Numbered from the stretch's first letter, positions 1 through 7,652 are shown. The stretch: 49,747 nt of DNA from Leifsonia sp. ku-ls (GCA_003367665.1 QKXI01000019.1:1-49747), one strand, 5' to 3'. Notes: generated from the sequence alone by a model not told the origin. Made by a program: numbers and translations.

Positions 1-54
1 GTGACCGCTGCTGAGGCGTACGTCGAGCTGGACGCGAAGTACGCCCAAGGGTGA
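1..54 (+). CDS. 3' end of VbhA-like antitoxin (partial, split by window edge)
   Basis: These bases encode the last 17 residues of the antitoxin whose complete gene lies at 49459-49653; the gene is cut only because the circle was linearised here. The stop codon TGA at 52-54 overlaps the GTG start of the Fic gene (GTGA), so the two are translationally coupled. The full description is given under the complete copy. Confidence 0.9.
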   Translation: MTAAEAYVELDAKYAQG

Positions 55-148
55 GTGAGGACGACAAGTACACCTACCCCGACAGCGGGGGAGTGCTCGT
101 CAACTCGAAGGGGATACGCAACGCCGCCCGGCTCGATGCCGCGATGAA
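1..148. repeat. Terminal overlap, left copy (circular molecule)
   Basis: These 148 bases recur at 49600-49747 in the same orientation and run to the last base of the window. A direct terminal repeat that ends mid-gene on both sides is the usual signature of a circular contig written with an assembly overlap. It is not a biological long terminal repeat, because removing one copy restores an intact antitoxin-Fic operon. Confidence 0.95.
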
Positions 149-830
149 CGACTATGCCTCTGTCGCAATGGCGGAGCTGCGCACCGAGCCGACGCCGGAT
201 CGGTTGGACTACGACTACCTGCGCCGCATCCATACGCGGCTGTTCGAGCGCATCGTGCCTGGCATCGCCGGTAAGCTCCGCGACGTCGACGTGCAAGCGA
301 CCGGGGTCGGGATCGCGTACTGCCGTCCCGAGTACATCGAGCCCAACCTCACTCGCCTGTTCGACCAGCTCGACCGCGAGGACTACCTGACGGGGCTGGA
401 CGCCGACACGTTCGCTGCGCGGCTCGCAGACCGTTGGGGGGACCTTTCGGCCATCCATCCCTACCGTGACGGGAACACGCGCAGCCAAAGCCTCTACGTC
501 ACCGTGCTCGCTGAGCGAGCCGGGCACCCGATCGACTGGCGGCGCGTCAACGTGGACGAGCTGCGCACCGCTCGGCTGCGCGCCGTCGTCGGCAACACCA
601 AGCCGCTGGCCGATTATCTCGGTGCCAGGCTCATGAGCTCCGAAGCTCCACGGCAGAGCCCGTCCCTGTCGAGCACGGCGGGCGTCAGCTCGGCGCTACA
701 CGCGAGTTTTCCGCAACCCGCTACTGAAGCCACGCGGAGAACGCCGCCGGCAGGCGGCATCCAGGAGCGCGGGAGTGCCCCCCACACGTCCGGAGCTCGG
801 TATGGCATGGATCGAGGGATGGGGCGATGA
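51..830 (+). CDS. Fic-domain protein (VbhT/FicT-like toxin)
   Basis: This 259-residue protein has the Fic fold. The N-terminus resembles other Fic toxins (TYPDSGGVLVN at about 8-18), and the active-site loop reads HPYRDGNTRSQS at 136-147, with catalytic His136 and acidic Asp140. The family transfers AMP or other phosphoryl groups from NTPs onto target proteins, and small bacterial members act as toxins checked by an antitoxin. Two motif positions deviate from HxFx(D/E)GNGRxxR: the third Gly is Thr143 and the second Arg is Ser147. The GTG start overlaps the antitoxin stop by four bases. The last 60 or so residues are low-complexity and end in an ATGA overlap with the resolvase. The target is unknown, and AMPylation specifically is an inference. 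Confidence 0.88.
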   Translation: MSEDDKYTYPDSGGVLVNSKGIRNAARLDAAMNDYASVAMAELRTEPTPDRLDYDYLRRIHTRLFERIVPGIAGKLRDVDVQATGVGIAYCRPEYIEPNLTRLFDQLDREDYLTGLDADTFAARLADRWGDLSAIHPYRDGNTRSQSLYVTVLAERAGHPIDWRRVNVDELRTARLRAVVGNTKPLADYLGARLMSSEAPRQSPSLSSTAGVSSALHASFPQPATEATRRTPPAGGIQERGSAPHTSGARYGMDRGMGR

Positions 831-1408
831 GCAACGTTGTCGGATACGCGCGGGTGTCGCGTCATGACCAGAACCCGGCAGCCCAGGAGGCCGAGCTGCG
901 CGCGGCAGGCGCCGGGCGGGTGTTCGTCGACCACGGCGAGTCCAGCCGTGTGAAAGACCGCCCGCAGTGGCTCGCATGCCTGGACTACCTGCGCCCCGGC
1001 GACACACTGCTGGTGCGCCGGCTCGATCGCCTCGCGGGCAGCGAGAAGATGGCCATCGAGACGATCACGGACCTGCACGAGCGGGGCGTGAACATCAAGA
1101 GCCTCACCGAGCCGGACATCGACACGACAACCCCGATGGGCCGAGCCCTGTTCGGCATCGTTGCCGTGTTCGCGCAGCTCCGCGTCGACACGATCCGGGA
1201 GAACACCGTACGGGGCCTGGCTCACGCGCGCGCTGAGGGTCGCGTGGGAGGCCGACCCTCGGTGATGACAGCGGAACGGACCGCCGCGGCCGCGCGGATG
1301 CGTGAGCAGGGCGACAGCATCGCACAGATCGCGGCCGTGCTCGGCGTCGGCAAGTCATCCGTCGCGCGCGCGCTTGCGAAGCACGACCAGAGCCAGCCGT
1401 CGGCCTGA
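827..1408 (+). CDS. Serine recombinase (resolvase/invertase family)
   Basis: This 193-residue protein begins with the resolvase signature GYARVS, placing the nucleophilic serine at residue 11. The catalytic domain continues with a DRLAGS helix and a long E-helix (about 100-130). A C-terminal helix-turn-helix (IAQIAAVLGVGKSSVARAL) follows the RVGGRPS linker. Its length is normal for the family. It is the third gene of the antitoxin-Fic-resolvase operon and starts inside the end of fic (ATGA). Its context suggests resolution of plasmid multimers next to an addiction module. The usual EFERDLIRERT segment reads AQLRVDTIRENT, a divergent catalytic helix, but the enzyme looks intact. Confidence 0.9.
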   Translation: MSNVVGYARVSRHDQNPAAQEAELRAAGAGRVFVDHGESSRVKDRPQWLACLDYLRPGDTLLVRRLDRLAGSEKMAIETITDLHERGVNIKSLTEPDIDTTTPMGRALFGIVAVFAQLRVDTIRENTVRGLAHARAEGRVGGRPSVMTAERTAAAARMREQGDSIAQIAAVLGVGKSSVARALAKHDQSQPSA

Positions 1409-1422
1409 AGGAGGTATGGACG

Positions 1423-1830
1423 ATGAGTGAACACCAGGCGAGCGCCCCATCACAGCTCATCATGGCGGGCGCGTTCATCAAGCGACCTGGCATGTTCCTG
1501 GGATTGCCGATCCGGTTCGACCGGGTAACAGCCTTCATCGCCGGATACACCCTCGCGATCGACCAGGTGCGCGGGGCTCTGTCGCCCAACGACGCCAACC
1601 GGTTCCGACCGCTCGGAATCGAGGGACAGTTCCAGGAGCAACTACGCGAACAAGGACGGTTGCGGTGGAACCGATGGGATCTGACGATCGCGGCAGAAGC
1701 CACCGGCTGGACGGACGACGACCCGCCTCTGATCGAGGAGTTCACGGAGGAACAGCACCGAGCTGCAATCGCGCATTTAGAGCCGCTTCTAGATCGCATG
1801 TTCAGCCTGCCCGAGCAATTCATCCCCTAG
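1423..1830 (+). CDS. Conserved hypothetical protein, 135 aa
   Basis: I do not recognise the family. The start ATG follows a strong ribosome site (GGAGGT, six bases upstream), 14 bases after the resolvase stop, so it probably belongs to the same operon. The sequence is mixed alpha/beta with no signal peptide or membrane segment. It has an acidic C-terminal helix (DDDPPLIEEFTEEQHRAAI) and a Trp-containing centre (RWNRWDLTIAAEATGW). Its placement behind an addiction and resolution module suggests a maintenance or accessory role, but nothing in the sequence proves one. Confidence 0.6.
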   Translation: MSEHQASAPSQLIMAGAFIKRPGMFLGLPIRFDRVTAFIAGYTLAIDQVRGALSPNDANRFRPLGIEGQFQEQLREQGRLRWNRWDLTIAAEATGWTDDDPPLIEEFTEEQHRAAIAHLEPLLDRMFSLPEQFIP

Positions 1831-1856
1831 CCCAAAATCCCCCAAATCGGAGCTGT

Positions 1857-2045
1857 TCACTGCTCGTCGTTCAGCCACTCTGCGACCTCTGAGCTGAGGT
1901 ATCGGACGGTGCGGGGAGTGATGCGGATGTAGGCCGGCCCGATGCCCTGATCCCGTAGGCGGCGCAGGTGCTCGACGTCGACGCCGAGCTGCGCGGCGAG
2001 GGCCTTGGGTGTGAGCATCGTGGGCCGCTTCTGGTCGTCGTTCAC
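1857..2045 (-). CDS. Small helix-turn-helix protein (excisionase/MerR-like)
   Basis: This is a 62-residue DNA-binding protein of the HTH_17/excisionase type. The line TPKALAAQLGVDVEHLRRLR forms the helix-turn-helix, and GPAYIRITPRTVRYLSSEVAEWL is the typical wing and final helix. I chose the GTG at 2045 because it forms a GTGA overlap with the stop of the 30-residue ORF upstream. An ATG at 2060 (67 residues) or at 2018 would also give the whole domain. Such proteins act as recombination directionality factors or small repressors. The resolvase nearby on the plus strand is a possible partner, as an inference from position only. Confidence 0.75.
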   Translation of the reverse strand: MNDDQKRPTMLTPKALAAQLGVDVEHLRRLRDQGIGPAYIRITPRTVRYLSSEVAEWLNDEQ

Positions 2046-2134
2046 TGGCACGAGTCGCATCCCATCTCGTCCATCGGGTCGACGGGTACGGCGTACCCTC
2101 CGATGTTCTCGATCTGCTCGGTTTCCCTGTTCAT
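2042..2134 (-). CDS. 30-residue ORF ending in CDSCQ
   Basis: This is a very short ORF with a GGAAGG ribosome site seven bases before its ATG. Its stop overlaps the GTG of the downstream helix-turn-helix gene. The C-terminal stretch VPVDPMDEMGCDSCQ closely matches the tail VPIDPMEALQCDSCQ of the 93-residue protein at 25018-25299, so the frame is very probably translated. The CxxC next to the C-terminus could bind zinc or be redox-active. The function is unknown. A hairpin element related to those upstream of 22932 and 25018 precedes it. Confidence 0.6.
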   Translation of the reverse strand: MNRETEQIENIGGYAVPVDPMDEMGCDSCQ

Positions 2135-2246
2135 CGTTCGGCCTTCCGGTTGTTGTGTGTCCGATTGAAAGTTGGCAGTTCGGCGCTTGCGACGAGCTGG
2201 CTGCTTTCAACGGAACACTGGCCGACTTGCACGCAGTGGAGAGGCG

Positions 2247-2337
2247 GTCAAGGGGAGCCCGTAGGGCTCTCCCGAAGGGACGCGTAGCGCCCTTGACGGC
2301 CTCGTAGCGGAGTGCAACCCCCGCAGCGCGGGGGCAT
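2247..2337 (-). other. Hairpin-rich intergenic element, copy C
   Basis: Read on the minus strand, this holds a GC hairpin (arms 2319-2324 and 2328-2333, loop of three). The conserved run TTGCACTCC (2309-2317) follows, and then a large stem whose outer arms read GTCAAGGG and CCCTTGAC. The hairpin plus TTGCACTCC combination is shared with copies A (22686-22870) and B (24795-24983). It lies upstream of the CDSCQ mini-ORF, in the same orientation relative to its gene as the other two copies. It may be a leader RNA or a single-strand DNA structure. Confidence 0.5.
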
Positions 2338-2338
2338 G

Positions 2339-2379
2339 CGAAAGGCCCCACGCCGCAGAGCGGAACGTGGGGCCTTTCG
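2339..2379 (-). terminator. Rho-independent-type terminator hairpin
   Basis: Fourteen-base arms CGAAAGGCCCCACG and CGTGGGGCCTTTCG pair perfectly across a 13-base loop. The hairpin sits 12 bases beyond the stop of the minus-strand gene 2391-2762 and separates it from the hairpin element and small genes below. The A/T-rich outer arm ends substitute for a long U tract, as is common in GC-rich genomes. Confidence 0.8.
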
Positions 2380-2390
2380 TGAGTGCGTGG

Positions 2391-2762
2391 TCAACCCTGC
2401 GAGGACGTCTCCTGCGCTGGTTCGGTGGCCGCCTCGGAGACGGGTCGGTTCGCTGGCTTGCGCGTTGCGCGTCGCCGGGTGCGAGCCTTCTTGTCGGGCT
2501 CGGAGAACCCGATCTTGCGAAGCTCCTCCGCGGTCCATCCGGCGCTCACTGCGGCGGAGTAGGCGCGCACGTCGTCGCGCTCTGCGTTGGCGATCCGCTC
2601 CGCGATCCTCGCTTGCAGCTCGCTCAGCTCGCGGTCGGTCTGCTCGCGCACATCGACGAGCGCCTGGCGCGCCTCCGCGACGCTGCGAACGGCGTTGAGC
2701 CGGTCGTCCTGTAGACGTCGCGCGCGCTCGATTGCTTCCTCTGGTGTCAGTTGCGTAGCCAT
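2391..2762 (-). CDS. Coiled-coil hypothetical protein, 123 aa
   Basis: This highly charged helical protein has a long coiled coil at about residues 8-70 (repeated ERARRLQ and REQTDRELSELQARIAERIANAE). A short segment, SAGWTAEELRKIGFSEPDKK, follows, and the tail is basic and disordered. It is transcribed away from mobC, with the oriT-like region between them. That position is typical of small relaxosome or nucleoid-binding accessory proteins, but no known family is recognised and the role is inferred from position. It has no membrane segment. Confidence 0.65.
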   Translation of the reverse strand: MATQLTPEEAIERARRLQDDRLNAVRSVAEARQALVDVREQTDRELSELQARIAERIANAERDDVRAYSAAVSAGWTAEELRKIGFSEPDKKARTRRRATRKPANRPVSEAATEPAQETSSQG

Positions 2763-2906
2763 GCACTAATGGTACGGAGCTGAGCGCCTCTCGTCGACGC
2801 CCATCGACACACTGACAAGCAGCCGCGGCGAAGCCGCGACCACTCCCGTCTGACGATGTTAGCAAATGCGATTGGAGTCCCGGACGGAGGGACGGAGCAA
2901 GCTATA

Positions 2907-2992
2907 CGATCCGGTAACCGGATCGGGCTTGATCCTCGACACAAGGTCGAGGATGCGGCACACTGGACGTGTGGTCCCCGCGTTAGGCGGGG
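2907..2992. other. Candidate oriT: four stacked inverted repeats
   Basis: Four dyads lie within 86 bases just ahead of mobC. There is a 19-bp palindrome CGATCCGGTAACCGGATCG (2907-2925). ATCCTCGAC and GTCGAGGAT (2932-2940, 2946-2954) flank a five-base loop. CACAC and GTGTG lie at 2959-2963 and 2969-2973. CCCCGC and GCGGGG lie at 2976-2981 and 2987-2992. Relaxases commonly nick beside such repeats upstream of their own operon. The nic site itself cannot be read from the sequence. Some of the dyads may instead be autoregulatory operators for mobC and the divergent gene. Confidence 0.55.
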
Positions 2993-3023
2993 TCGCTGCG
3001 CTGGGCCGAGAGGAGGTGACGGC

Positions 3024-3443
3024 ATGGCCGTTTCTGACACCGCGGGGGAGCAGGAGCCGCGCCGCCAGGCACGCCGCCGTCGCGTCGAGGGCGGTCGCCG
3101 GCACCGTCATGTCGTCCGCGTCACTCCGGAGGAAGAGGGGCAGCTCCTCGCGCTCGCCTTGCAGTACAAGGTGAGCGTGCCCAAGCTGCTTGTGGATTCC
3201 GCTCTCGCTGGAGGAGCTGCGGCCGCCGCGTCGAATGCGTCGGTGCGGCATGAGGTCATTGCGCAAATGTTCTCCACGCACCGGCTGCTGGCCACGATTG
3301 CGAATAACGTGAACCAGATGGCGAAGGCGACGAACGCGACTGGCGACGTGCAGGCTGAGATGGTGGCGACGCTGCGGAAGGTCCGCGAGGTGGCCGATCG
3401 GATCGACGCATTCGTCGACGAGCTGAGCGGTGCAGCGTCGTGA
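3024..3443 (+). CDS. MobC-like relaxosome accessory protein
   Basis: This protein has 139 residues. The ATG is preceded by AGAGGAGGT eight bases upstream; longer in-frame starts lack a ribosome site and would translate the oriT repeats. After a basic N-terminus, the segment VVRVTPEEEGQLLALALQYKV is the ribbon-helix-helix start typical of MobC. A helical part with LLATIANNVNQMAKATNATG and a terminal VREVADRIDAFVDEL helix follow. MobC proteins bind oriT and help open it for the relaxase. The stop overlaps the relaxase start (TGATG), so the two proteins are made together. Confidence 0.85.
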   Translation: MAVSDTAGEQEPRRQARRRRVEGGRRHRHVVRVTPEEEGQLLALALQYKVSVPKLLVDSALAGGAAAAASNASVRHEVIAQMFSTHRLLATIANNVNQMAKATNATGDVQAEMVATLRKVREVADRIDAFVDELSGAAS

Positions 3444-5164
3444 TGCCGAACGTCGTCCGCGGCGATCGCATGTCGGGACTGATGACGTACCTCACCGGCC
3501 CGGGCCGGTCGAACGAGCACACCGAACCGCACCTGGTCGCGGGCGATCCGGCGCTGATGGCGTGGCACGACGACGCGGAGCTCGGACGCGACGCGGCGCT
3601 GTCGATCGCGCGTCACTTGGACAAGCCGCGGGCTGTGTTCGGTGTCGAGGTTCCGGGCGGTCACGTGTGGCACTGCTCGCTGTCGCTGCGCGCCGACGAA
3701 GGGCAGCTCGCGGACGAGCAGTGGGGCGCGATCGCCAACGACTTCATCACGGCGATGGAGTTCGACGACAACGAGGGGACGAAGGCGCCGTGCCGGTGGG
3801 TTGCCGTCCGTCACGGTGTGTCCTCGAACGGCAACGACCACATCCACATCGCTGTGAACCTGGTTCGCGAGGACGGCACCAAGGCATCGATCCACAACGA
3901 CTTCCACCGCGCCCAGGTCGCGGCCCGAGCGCTTGAAGTGAAGTACGGATTGGAGCAGCTGGAATCGGTGCGCGCAGAGCGCTCCACACGCGGGTACGAC
4001 CCGGCCGAGCGGGAGGCTCAGGCACGGTCGCGAGCACGCGCGAAGTACGAACGCACCCGCCCGCAGTTGGGCGATGACGCCCTACGCTGGGAACATCTGA
4101 CCGGCCCCGATCGGCAGGCTCGGATCAGCGCCGAGCTGCGCACCGATCAGCCCCGCTACCTGCTGGCGTTGAAGGTCCGAGGGTGTGCTGGCGCTAGTCG
4201 GAGTGAAGCCGAGTTCGTGCGCCGGATGCGGCGTGAAGGGTTGCTCGTACGCCCTCGCTACGCTGACGGGCGTACTGACGTCGTGACCGGCTACTCGGTG
4301 GCCGAACGACCCACGGCCGGGGAACGTCCGATCTGGTACGGCGGCGGCCACCTTGGCCGCGACCTCACGCTGCCGCGGCTGCGCGACGGGTGGGAGGACA
4401 CCCCGCAAGGCGCTACCGCGGCGGTGGCCGAATGGAACGCGGCCAAGCGTGGCCGGCGAGTTGTGGCACCTGGTCGCGAACGGCTGGAGCCGACGAACGA
4501 TCAAGCACTGCGACACAGCGAGCGACTGGCGCGTACTGTCGACGAGCTGGCGCGCGTTCCGCTTGACGATCGCGAGACGTGGGCCACGGTGGCACGGCAG
4601 ACCGCTGGCGCTCTCGCTGCATGGTCGAACGCCGTGGAGGAGACGCCAGGTGATATCGCTGCGGCCGCTGAGGCGTTGTCTCGATCGGCGCAGACGTATC
4701 GACGCACCCCGCCTCCGGCGAAGGCGGGAACGATCGCTATTTCCGGGGCTGCGCTGTTCCTGGCAAGCGCGGTACGCGGAGGGCAAGGCACTGTCGGTGA
4801 AGCGGCTCTTGTGCGAGAGATGCTGACACTCACCGTTGCCGTCATGAAGGTGGCGGAGGCCGCACGTCAGGACCGCTACGCGCGTACCGCTCTAGCGGAT
4901 GCGCGCGACCGATTGGAGCGTGTACACGCAGCGTTGCCGACTCCGCCAGCCCGTAGCGTCGGCCAGGCTGCCGTAGTCGAGGAGCAGGGCAGCGTGGCGA
5001 CAGAGGCTCCCGCGCTCGACGCTGAGACTCGTGCCATGCTCGACCGGCTGAACGCCGGCCGGAGCGGCACGCCAGGCTCGCCCGTCCCGCGGGAGCTGCG
5101 ACCCGATGACTCACCAGCTCGCCGGCCGGCACCACGTCCGGGACGGGACGGGACAGAGCGATGA
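3443..5164 (+). CDS. Relaxase (mobilization nuclease domain)
   Basis: This protein has 573 residues. The N-terminal line SGLMTYLTGPGRSNEHTEPH is typical of actinobacterial plasmid relaxases and carries the likely catalytic tyrosine near residue 16. The metal-binding histidine motif reads HGVSSNGNDHIHIAVNL, with the HIH pair near 133-135; an earlier HVWHCSLS strand completes the nuclease core. The C-terminal half is helical and Ala/Arg-rich, with no recognisable helicase or primase motifs, so it resembles MOBP-type nickases rather than TraA-type fusions. It would cut at oriT and pilot the strand through the channel encoded at 6.9-20 kb. The end overlaps the next gene by four bases. Confidence 0.9.
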   Translation: MPNVVRGDRMSGLMTYLTGPGRSNEHTEPHLVAGDPALMAWHDDAELGRDAALSIARHLDKPRAVFGVEVPGGHVWHCSLSLRADEGQLADEQWGAIANDFITAMEFDDNEGTKAPCRWVAVRHGVSSNGNDHIHIAVNLVREDGTKASIHNDFHRAQVAARALEVKYGLEQLESVRAERSTRGYDPAEREAQARSRARAKYERTRPQLGDDALRWEHLTGPDRQARISAELRTDQPRYLLALKVRGCAGASRSEAEFVRRMRREGLLVRPRYADGRTDVVTGYSVAERPTAGERPIWYGGGHLGRDLTLPRLRDGWEDTPQGATAAVAEWNAAKRGRRVVAPGRERLEPTNDQALRHSERLARTVDELARVPLDDRETWATVARQTAGALAAWSNAVEETPGDIAAAAEALSRSAQTYRRTPPPAKAGTIAISGAALFLASAVRGGQGTVGEAALVREMLTLTVAVMKVAEAARQDRYARTALADARDRLERVHAALPTPPARSVGQAAVVEEQGSVATEAPALDAETRAMLDRLNAGRSGTPGSPVPRELRPDDSPARRPAPRPGRDGTER

Positions 5165-5976
5165 GTGCCACGGTCGTTTCTATCGACATCGAGCCAGGCG
5201 GAATTGACCAGCCCGTAGGCTTCATCGGCCTGGCCGAGGTTGACGCAGCCGGCGTCGGTGCAGTCCAGCTGCACCGCTTCATGCGACCAGACATTGGTTA
5301 CTCGTGGGACGACTGGTGCGCCGCTCAGCGCGTCGAGGCGTGGAAGGTATGGATGGCCCGCAAGAGCGATCAGGTGGAGCCGCCGCTGCACGGCGCGTTC
5401 ACTCCTGACGAGCTCGCGGAGCTCGTCGACATGAGCGAAAGCTTCATGCCGGAGCACACGAGGGCTCGACCGCCGTCGCTGCGCGAGGTCTGGTCGACGT
5501 TGGAGCCGCGGCTACGCGAGGGTTACACGGCCGCATACGGCGCGCGATTCGATCGCGCGCAACTACGCCGGCTCCTTGACCTTGCCGCTATCCAACAGCC
5601 AAATTTGCGTTGGTTGGATGGCATGGAAGCGATACGACACCTAACCCCACAAGAGTGGGGAGTGCCGGGCACCGATACCGACCTGGAGCTGTCGATCGAG
5701 GCATTCACAGCCGGGGGAAACACGCTGGATGCGCAGGTGGTGCGGTACGGGCTCGTAGACCCCACCACGGCGTCCCGCCGGTGGTCGCTCCACGTCGGGC
5801 TCGGTGTCGGTAACAAGGCAACCTCCTTCGATGCCGCCGAGGACGCGCGCCTAAACGCTGTGATCTTCTCTCGCGTGATCGCGGAGCACGGGTCGATCGA
5901 AGCAGCCATCAAGGCCTTGGGGCTGCATGTGAAGTCGCACAACAAAGTCACGTCGCAACGCGGCGGGCAGGAATAG
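5161..5976 (+). CDS. Divergent DnaQ-like 3'-5' exonuclease candidate
   Basis: This protein has 271 residues and is coupled to the relaxase by ATGA. Its layout follows the DEDD exonuclease fold. VVSIDIEPGG gives a DxE pair (Asp9, Glu11). LREGYTAAYGARFDRAQLRRLL resembles the second motif (Asp131). A terminal helix, DAAEDARLNAVIFSRVI, resembles the third (Asp228), but the usual histidine is absent. An insertion at about 160-215 separates motifs two and three. If active, it could trim DNA ends during transfer. Equally it may be an inactive relaxosome factor. The assignment rests on motif spacing alone. Confidence 0.5.
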   Translation: MSATVVSIDIEPGGIDQPVGFIGLAEVDAAGVGAVQLHRFMRPDIGYSWDDWCAAQRVEAWKVWMARKSDQVEPPLHGAFTPDELAELVDMSESFMPEHTRARPPSLREVWSTLEPRLREGYTAAYGARFDRAQLRRLLDLAAIQQPNLRWLDGMEAIRHLTPQEWGVPGTDTDLELSIEAFTAGGNTLDAQVVRYGLVDPTTASRRWSLHVGLGVGNKATSFDAAEDARLNAVIFSRVIAEHGSIEAAIKALGLHVKSHNKVTSQRGGQE

Positions 5977-5991
5977 GAAGGGGGGCCGATC

Positions 5992-6840
5992 ATGGCCGAG
6001 GAGAGCGACGGGATCGCGGAGGCGTTCGAGGGACAGCTCCGTGTGCTGGTGACCGCTGCGGGACAGGTGGGCGAGCGCATCGCCCGAGCACGGGAGGACG
6101 CGCTGCGGCGAGCCCAGGCCGCGAGCGAGCGTGAGGCGCGCGAGCTGCGGACACGGTTCGAGGCCGAGCAGCGCACGGCACGCACCGAGTACGCCGACGT
6201 CTACCGGTCGGACTGGTGGGAGCGATCGACGCCCGAGCAGATCGGCCGCACGTACCAGACCACCCGCGCGTGGGCGCAGGACGACCCGGAGGCCGCCCGC
6301 GCCGAGGAGAGGATGCGCGAGGAGCTGCGCACCCGCTACGGCGTCGACCCGGCCGACACGGGCGCCGACGCGGCCGCGGTCCGTACTGCCGTGGAGCGCG
6401 CCGAACAGGAGCGTGCGCAGGCCGACGCGGAACGACAGCGCTCTGCGGTCGAGAACGTCGAGGCACAGCAGCTCCTCACCCAGGCGGACCAGCAGGACCG
6501 CCTGGCGGAGCAGGAGCGCGCCGCGGCCGAGTACGAGCCCGACCCGGAGGAGCGTACTCGAGCTCAGGCCGACGCGGACGAGCGCACCGTGAGCGCCGGC
6601 GCTGCCCGAGAGGACAGCGCGGCCACCTACGACAGCTCCGAACGGCGCGCGTCCACCGCGGCGGAGTTGGAGAGCAAGGGCATCGATCAGGAGGTCATCG
6701 CGACCCGGATGCGCGCAGACGTCAGCCAGGCGAAGCCGGCCACCGCCGCTGTGGCCGCTGGCGGTCCGGCCAAGGCACCGAAGGCGCGCAAGGCGCGCGG
6801 CCGCGGGGTCCAGGTGCAGCGCAACGAACAGAGCCGCTGA
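5992..6840 (+). CDS. Ala/Glu-rich coiled-coil protein of the mobilization operon
   Basis: This 282-residue protein is almost entirely helical. Heptad-like charged repeats run from about 30 to 70 and again from 110 to 200 (many AEQERAQADAERQR-type segments), and a basic tail (KAPKARKARGRG) ends it. A conserved-looking globular insert, YADVYRSDWWERSTPEQIGRTY, lies near 65-90. A GGAAGGGG ribosome site precedes the ATG, 15 bases after the exonuclease-like gene. It is the last gene before a terminator. A scaffold or DNA-bundling role in the relaxosome is plausible but unproven. Confidence 0.6.
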   Translation: MAEESDGIAEAFEGQLRVLVTAAGQVGERIARAREDALRRAQAASEREARELRTRFEAEQRTARTEYADVYRSDWWERSTPEQIGRTYQTTRAWAQDDPEAARAEERMREELRTRYGVDPADTGADAAAVRTAVERAEQERAQADAERQRSAVENVEAQQLLTQADQQDRLAEQERAAAEYEPDPEERTRAQADADERTVSAGAAREDSAATYDSSERRASTAAELESKGIDQEVIATRMRADVSQAKPATAAVAAGGPAKAPKARKARGRGVQVQRNEQSR

Positions 6841-6859
6841 ACCGGACACCGGACAGGGA

Positions 6860-6890
6860 GAAGGGCCGCGCTGAGGGAGCGCGGCCCTTC
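6860..6890 (+). terminator. Terminator of the mobilization operon
   Basis: Arms GAAGGGCCGCGCT (6860-6872) and AGCGCGGCCCTTC (6878-6890) pair perfectly around a five-base loop and are followed by TTC. It lies 20 bases beyond the stop of the coiled-coil gene and faces the end of the minus-strand conjugation operon. Confidence 0.85.
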
Positions 6891-6959
6891 TTCGTGCCCC
6901 GTCGCTGGGGGATCGACGGTGGGTCAATTATTGGGTGACCGGCCGAGGCGGCAACACCC

Positions 6960-7652
6960 CTAGTCGGCGGTCGCTTCGCGGACGTCGGGGAACAGCCCTT
7001 CCGGTGGTCGCTTGTAGGGCAGCGGGTCACCCTTGCTGCATTGGTTCTCCGCGGCCATCGCGTCGGCCGGCGCGAACGGCCCCTGCGGGTCCATCAGCAC
7101 CGCCATGTGCGTGTCAGCGTGGTCACGCCACCACACACTCATACCGGTCGAGGGATCGCGGCGCAGGAACTCCCAGGAGCGCCAGAGCGCTTCGAGACGG
7201 ATCACCGCCTCGTCGTACTTCCACCATTCGGCCGCCCACACCCGGTTCTTGCCGTCGATCTTGCGCCGGTACACGCTGCGCAGATACTCACGCAAGAACT
7301 CGTCGACGCTGCCGTAGGTCAGGACCGACTCTGCCGCGTCCGGCACATCCGCCGCGGTGCCCTCGTCGAGCCCGGAATTTTCGAGCTGTGCGGCGATCGC
7401 CGCGGCGGCCGCCGTCTCAGCCCGAGCACGAAGCGCGTCCAGCACATCGTCGGTCAGGGCGTCCTTGACGGCATCGGCGGCGACGGCCGACACTTCCTTG
7501 CGCACCAACGACTTGACCGCGGCATCAACCAGCTCGTCGGCCAGGCCGCCCACGTCGATCCCGAACGCCCGGCCACCGGCCGGAGCTGCCGCAGTCGTCG
7601 ACGAACTGCCGGCGTCCTGCGGCTCGTAGTCGTCCTCGCCCCAGTCGCTCAC
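6960..7652 (-). CDS. DUF4913-type conjugation-associated protein
   Basis: This protein has 230 residues. The C-terminal half matches the actinobacterial DUF4913 pattern: YGSVDEFLREYLRSVYRRKI, then NRVWAAEWWKYDEAVIRLEALWRSWE, RRDPSTGMSVWWRDHAD and MAVLMDPQGPFAP (about 115-205). The N-terminal half is Ala-rich and helical. The protein is cytosolic with no signal peptide. It is the last gene of the minus-strand operon and overlaps the TraG gene by four bases, the usual position for this family. Its molecular role is unknown; coupling to the TraG ATPase is inferred from conserved neighbourhood. Confidence 0.8.
   Translation of the reverse strand: MSDWGEDDYEPQDAGSSSTTAAAPAGGRAFGIDVGGLADELVDAAVKSLVRKEVSAVAADAVKDALTDDVLDALRARAETAAAAAIAAQLENSGLDEGTAADVPDAAESVLTYGSVDEFLREYLRSVYRRKIDGKNRVWAAEWWKYDEAVIRLEALWRSWEFLRRDPSTGMSVWWRDHADTHMAVLMDPQGPFAPADAMAAENQCSKGDPLPYKRPPEGLFPDVREATAD

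Noticed and set aside
1-148. Long terminal repeat of a linear replicon or phage
   Set aside because: The repeat is direct, ends mid-codon in the Fic gene, and no telomere, portal or terminase genes exist.
2860-3023. Extended N-terminus for MobC starting near 2856
   Set aside because: It would translate the stacked inverted repeats and has no ribosome site, whereas the ATG at 3024 follows AGGAGGT and gives the normal family length.
6900-6958. Small gene between the two operons
   Set aside because: The 60-base gap after the terminator has no start with a ribosome site and no coding-like frame.
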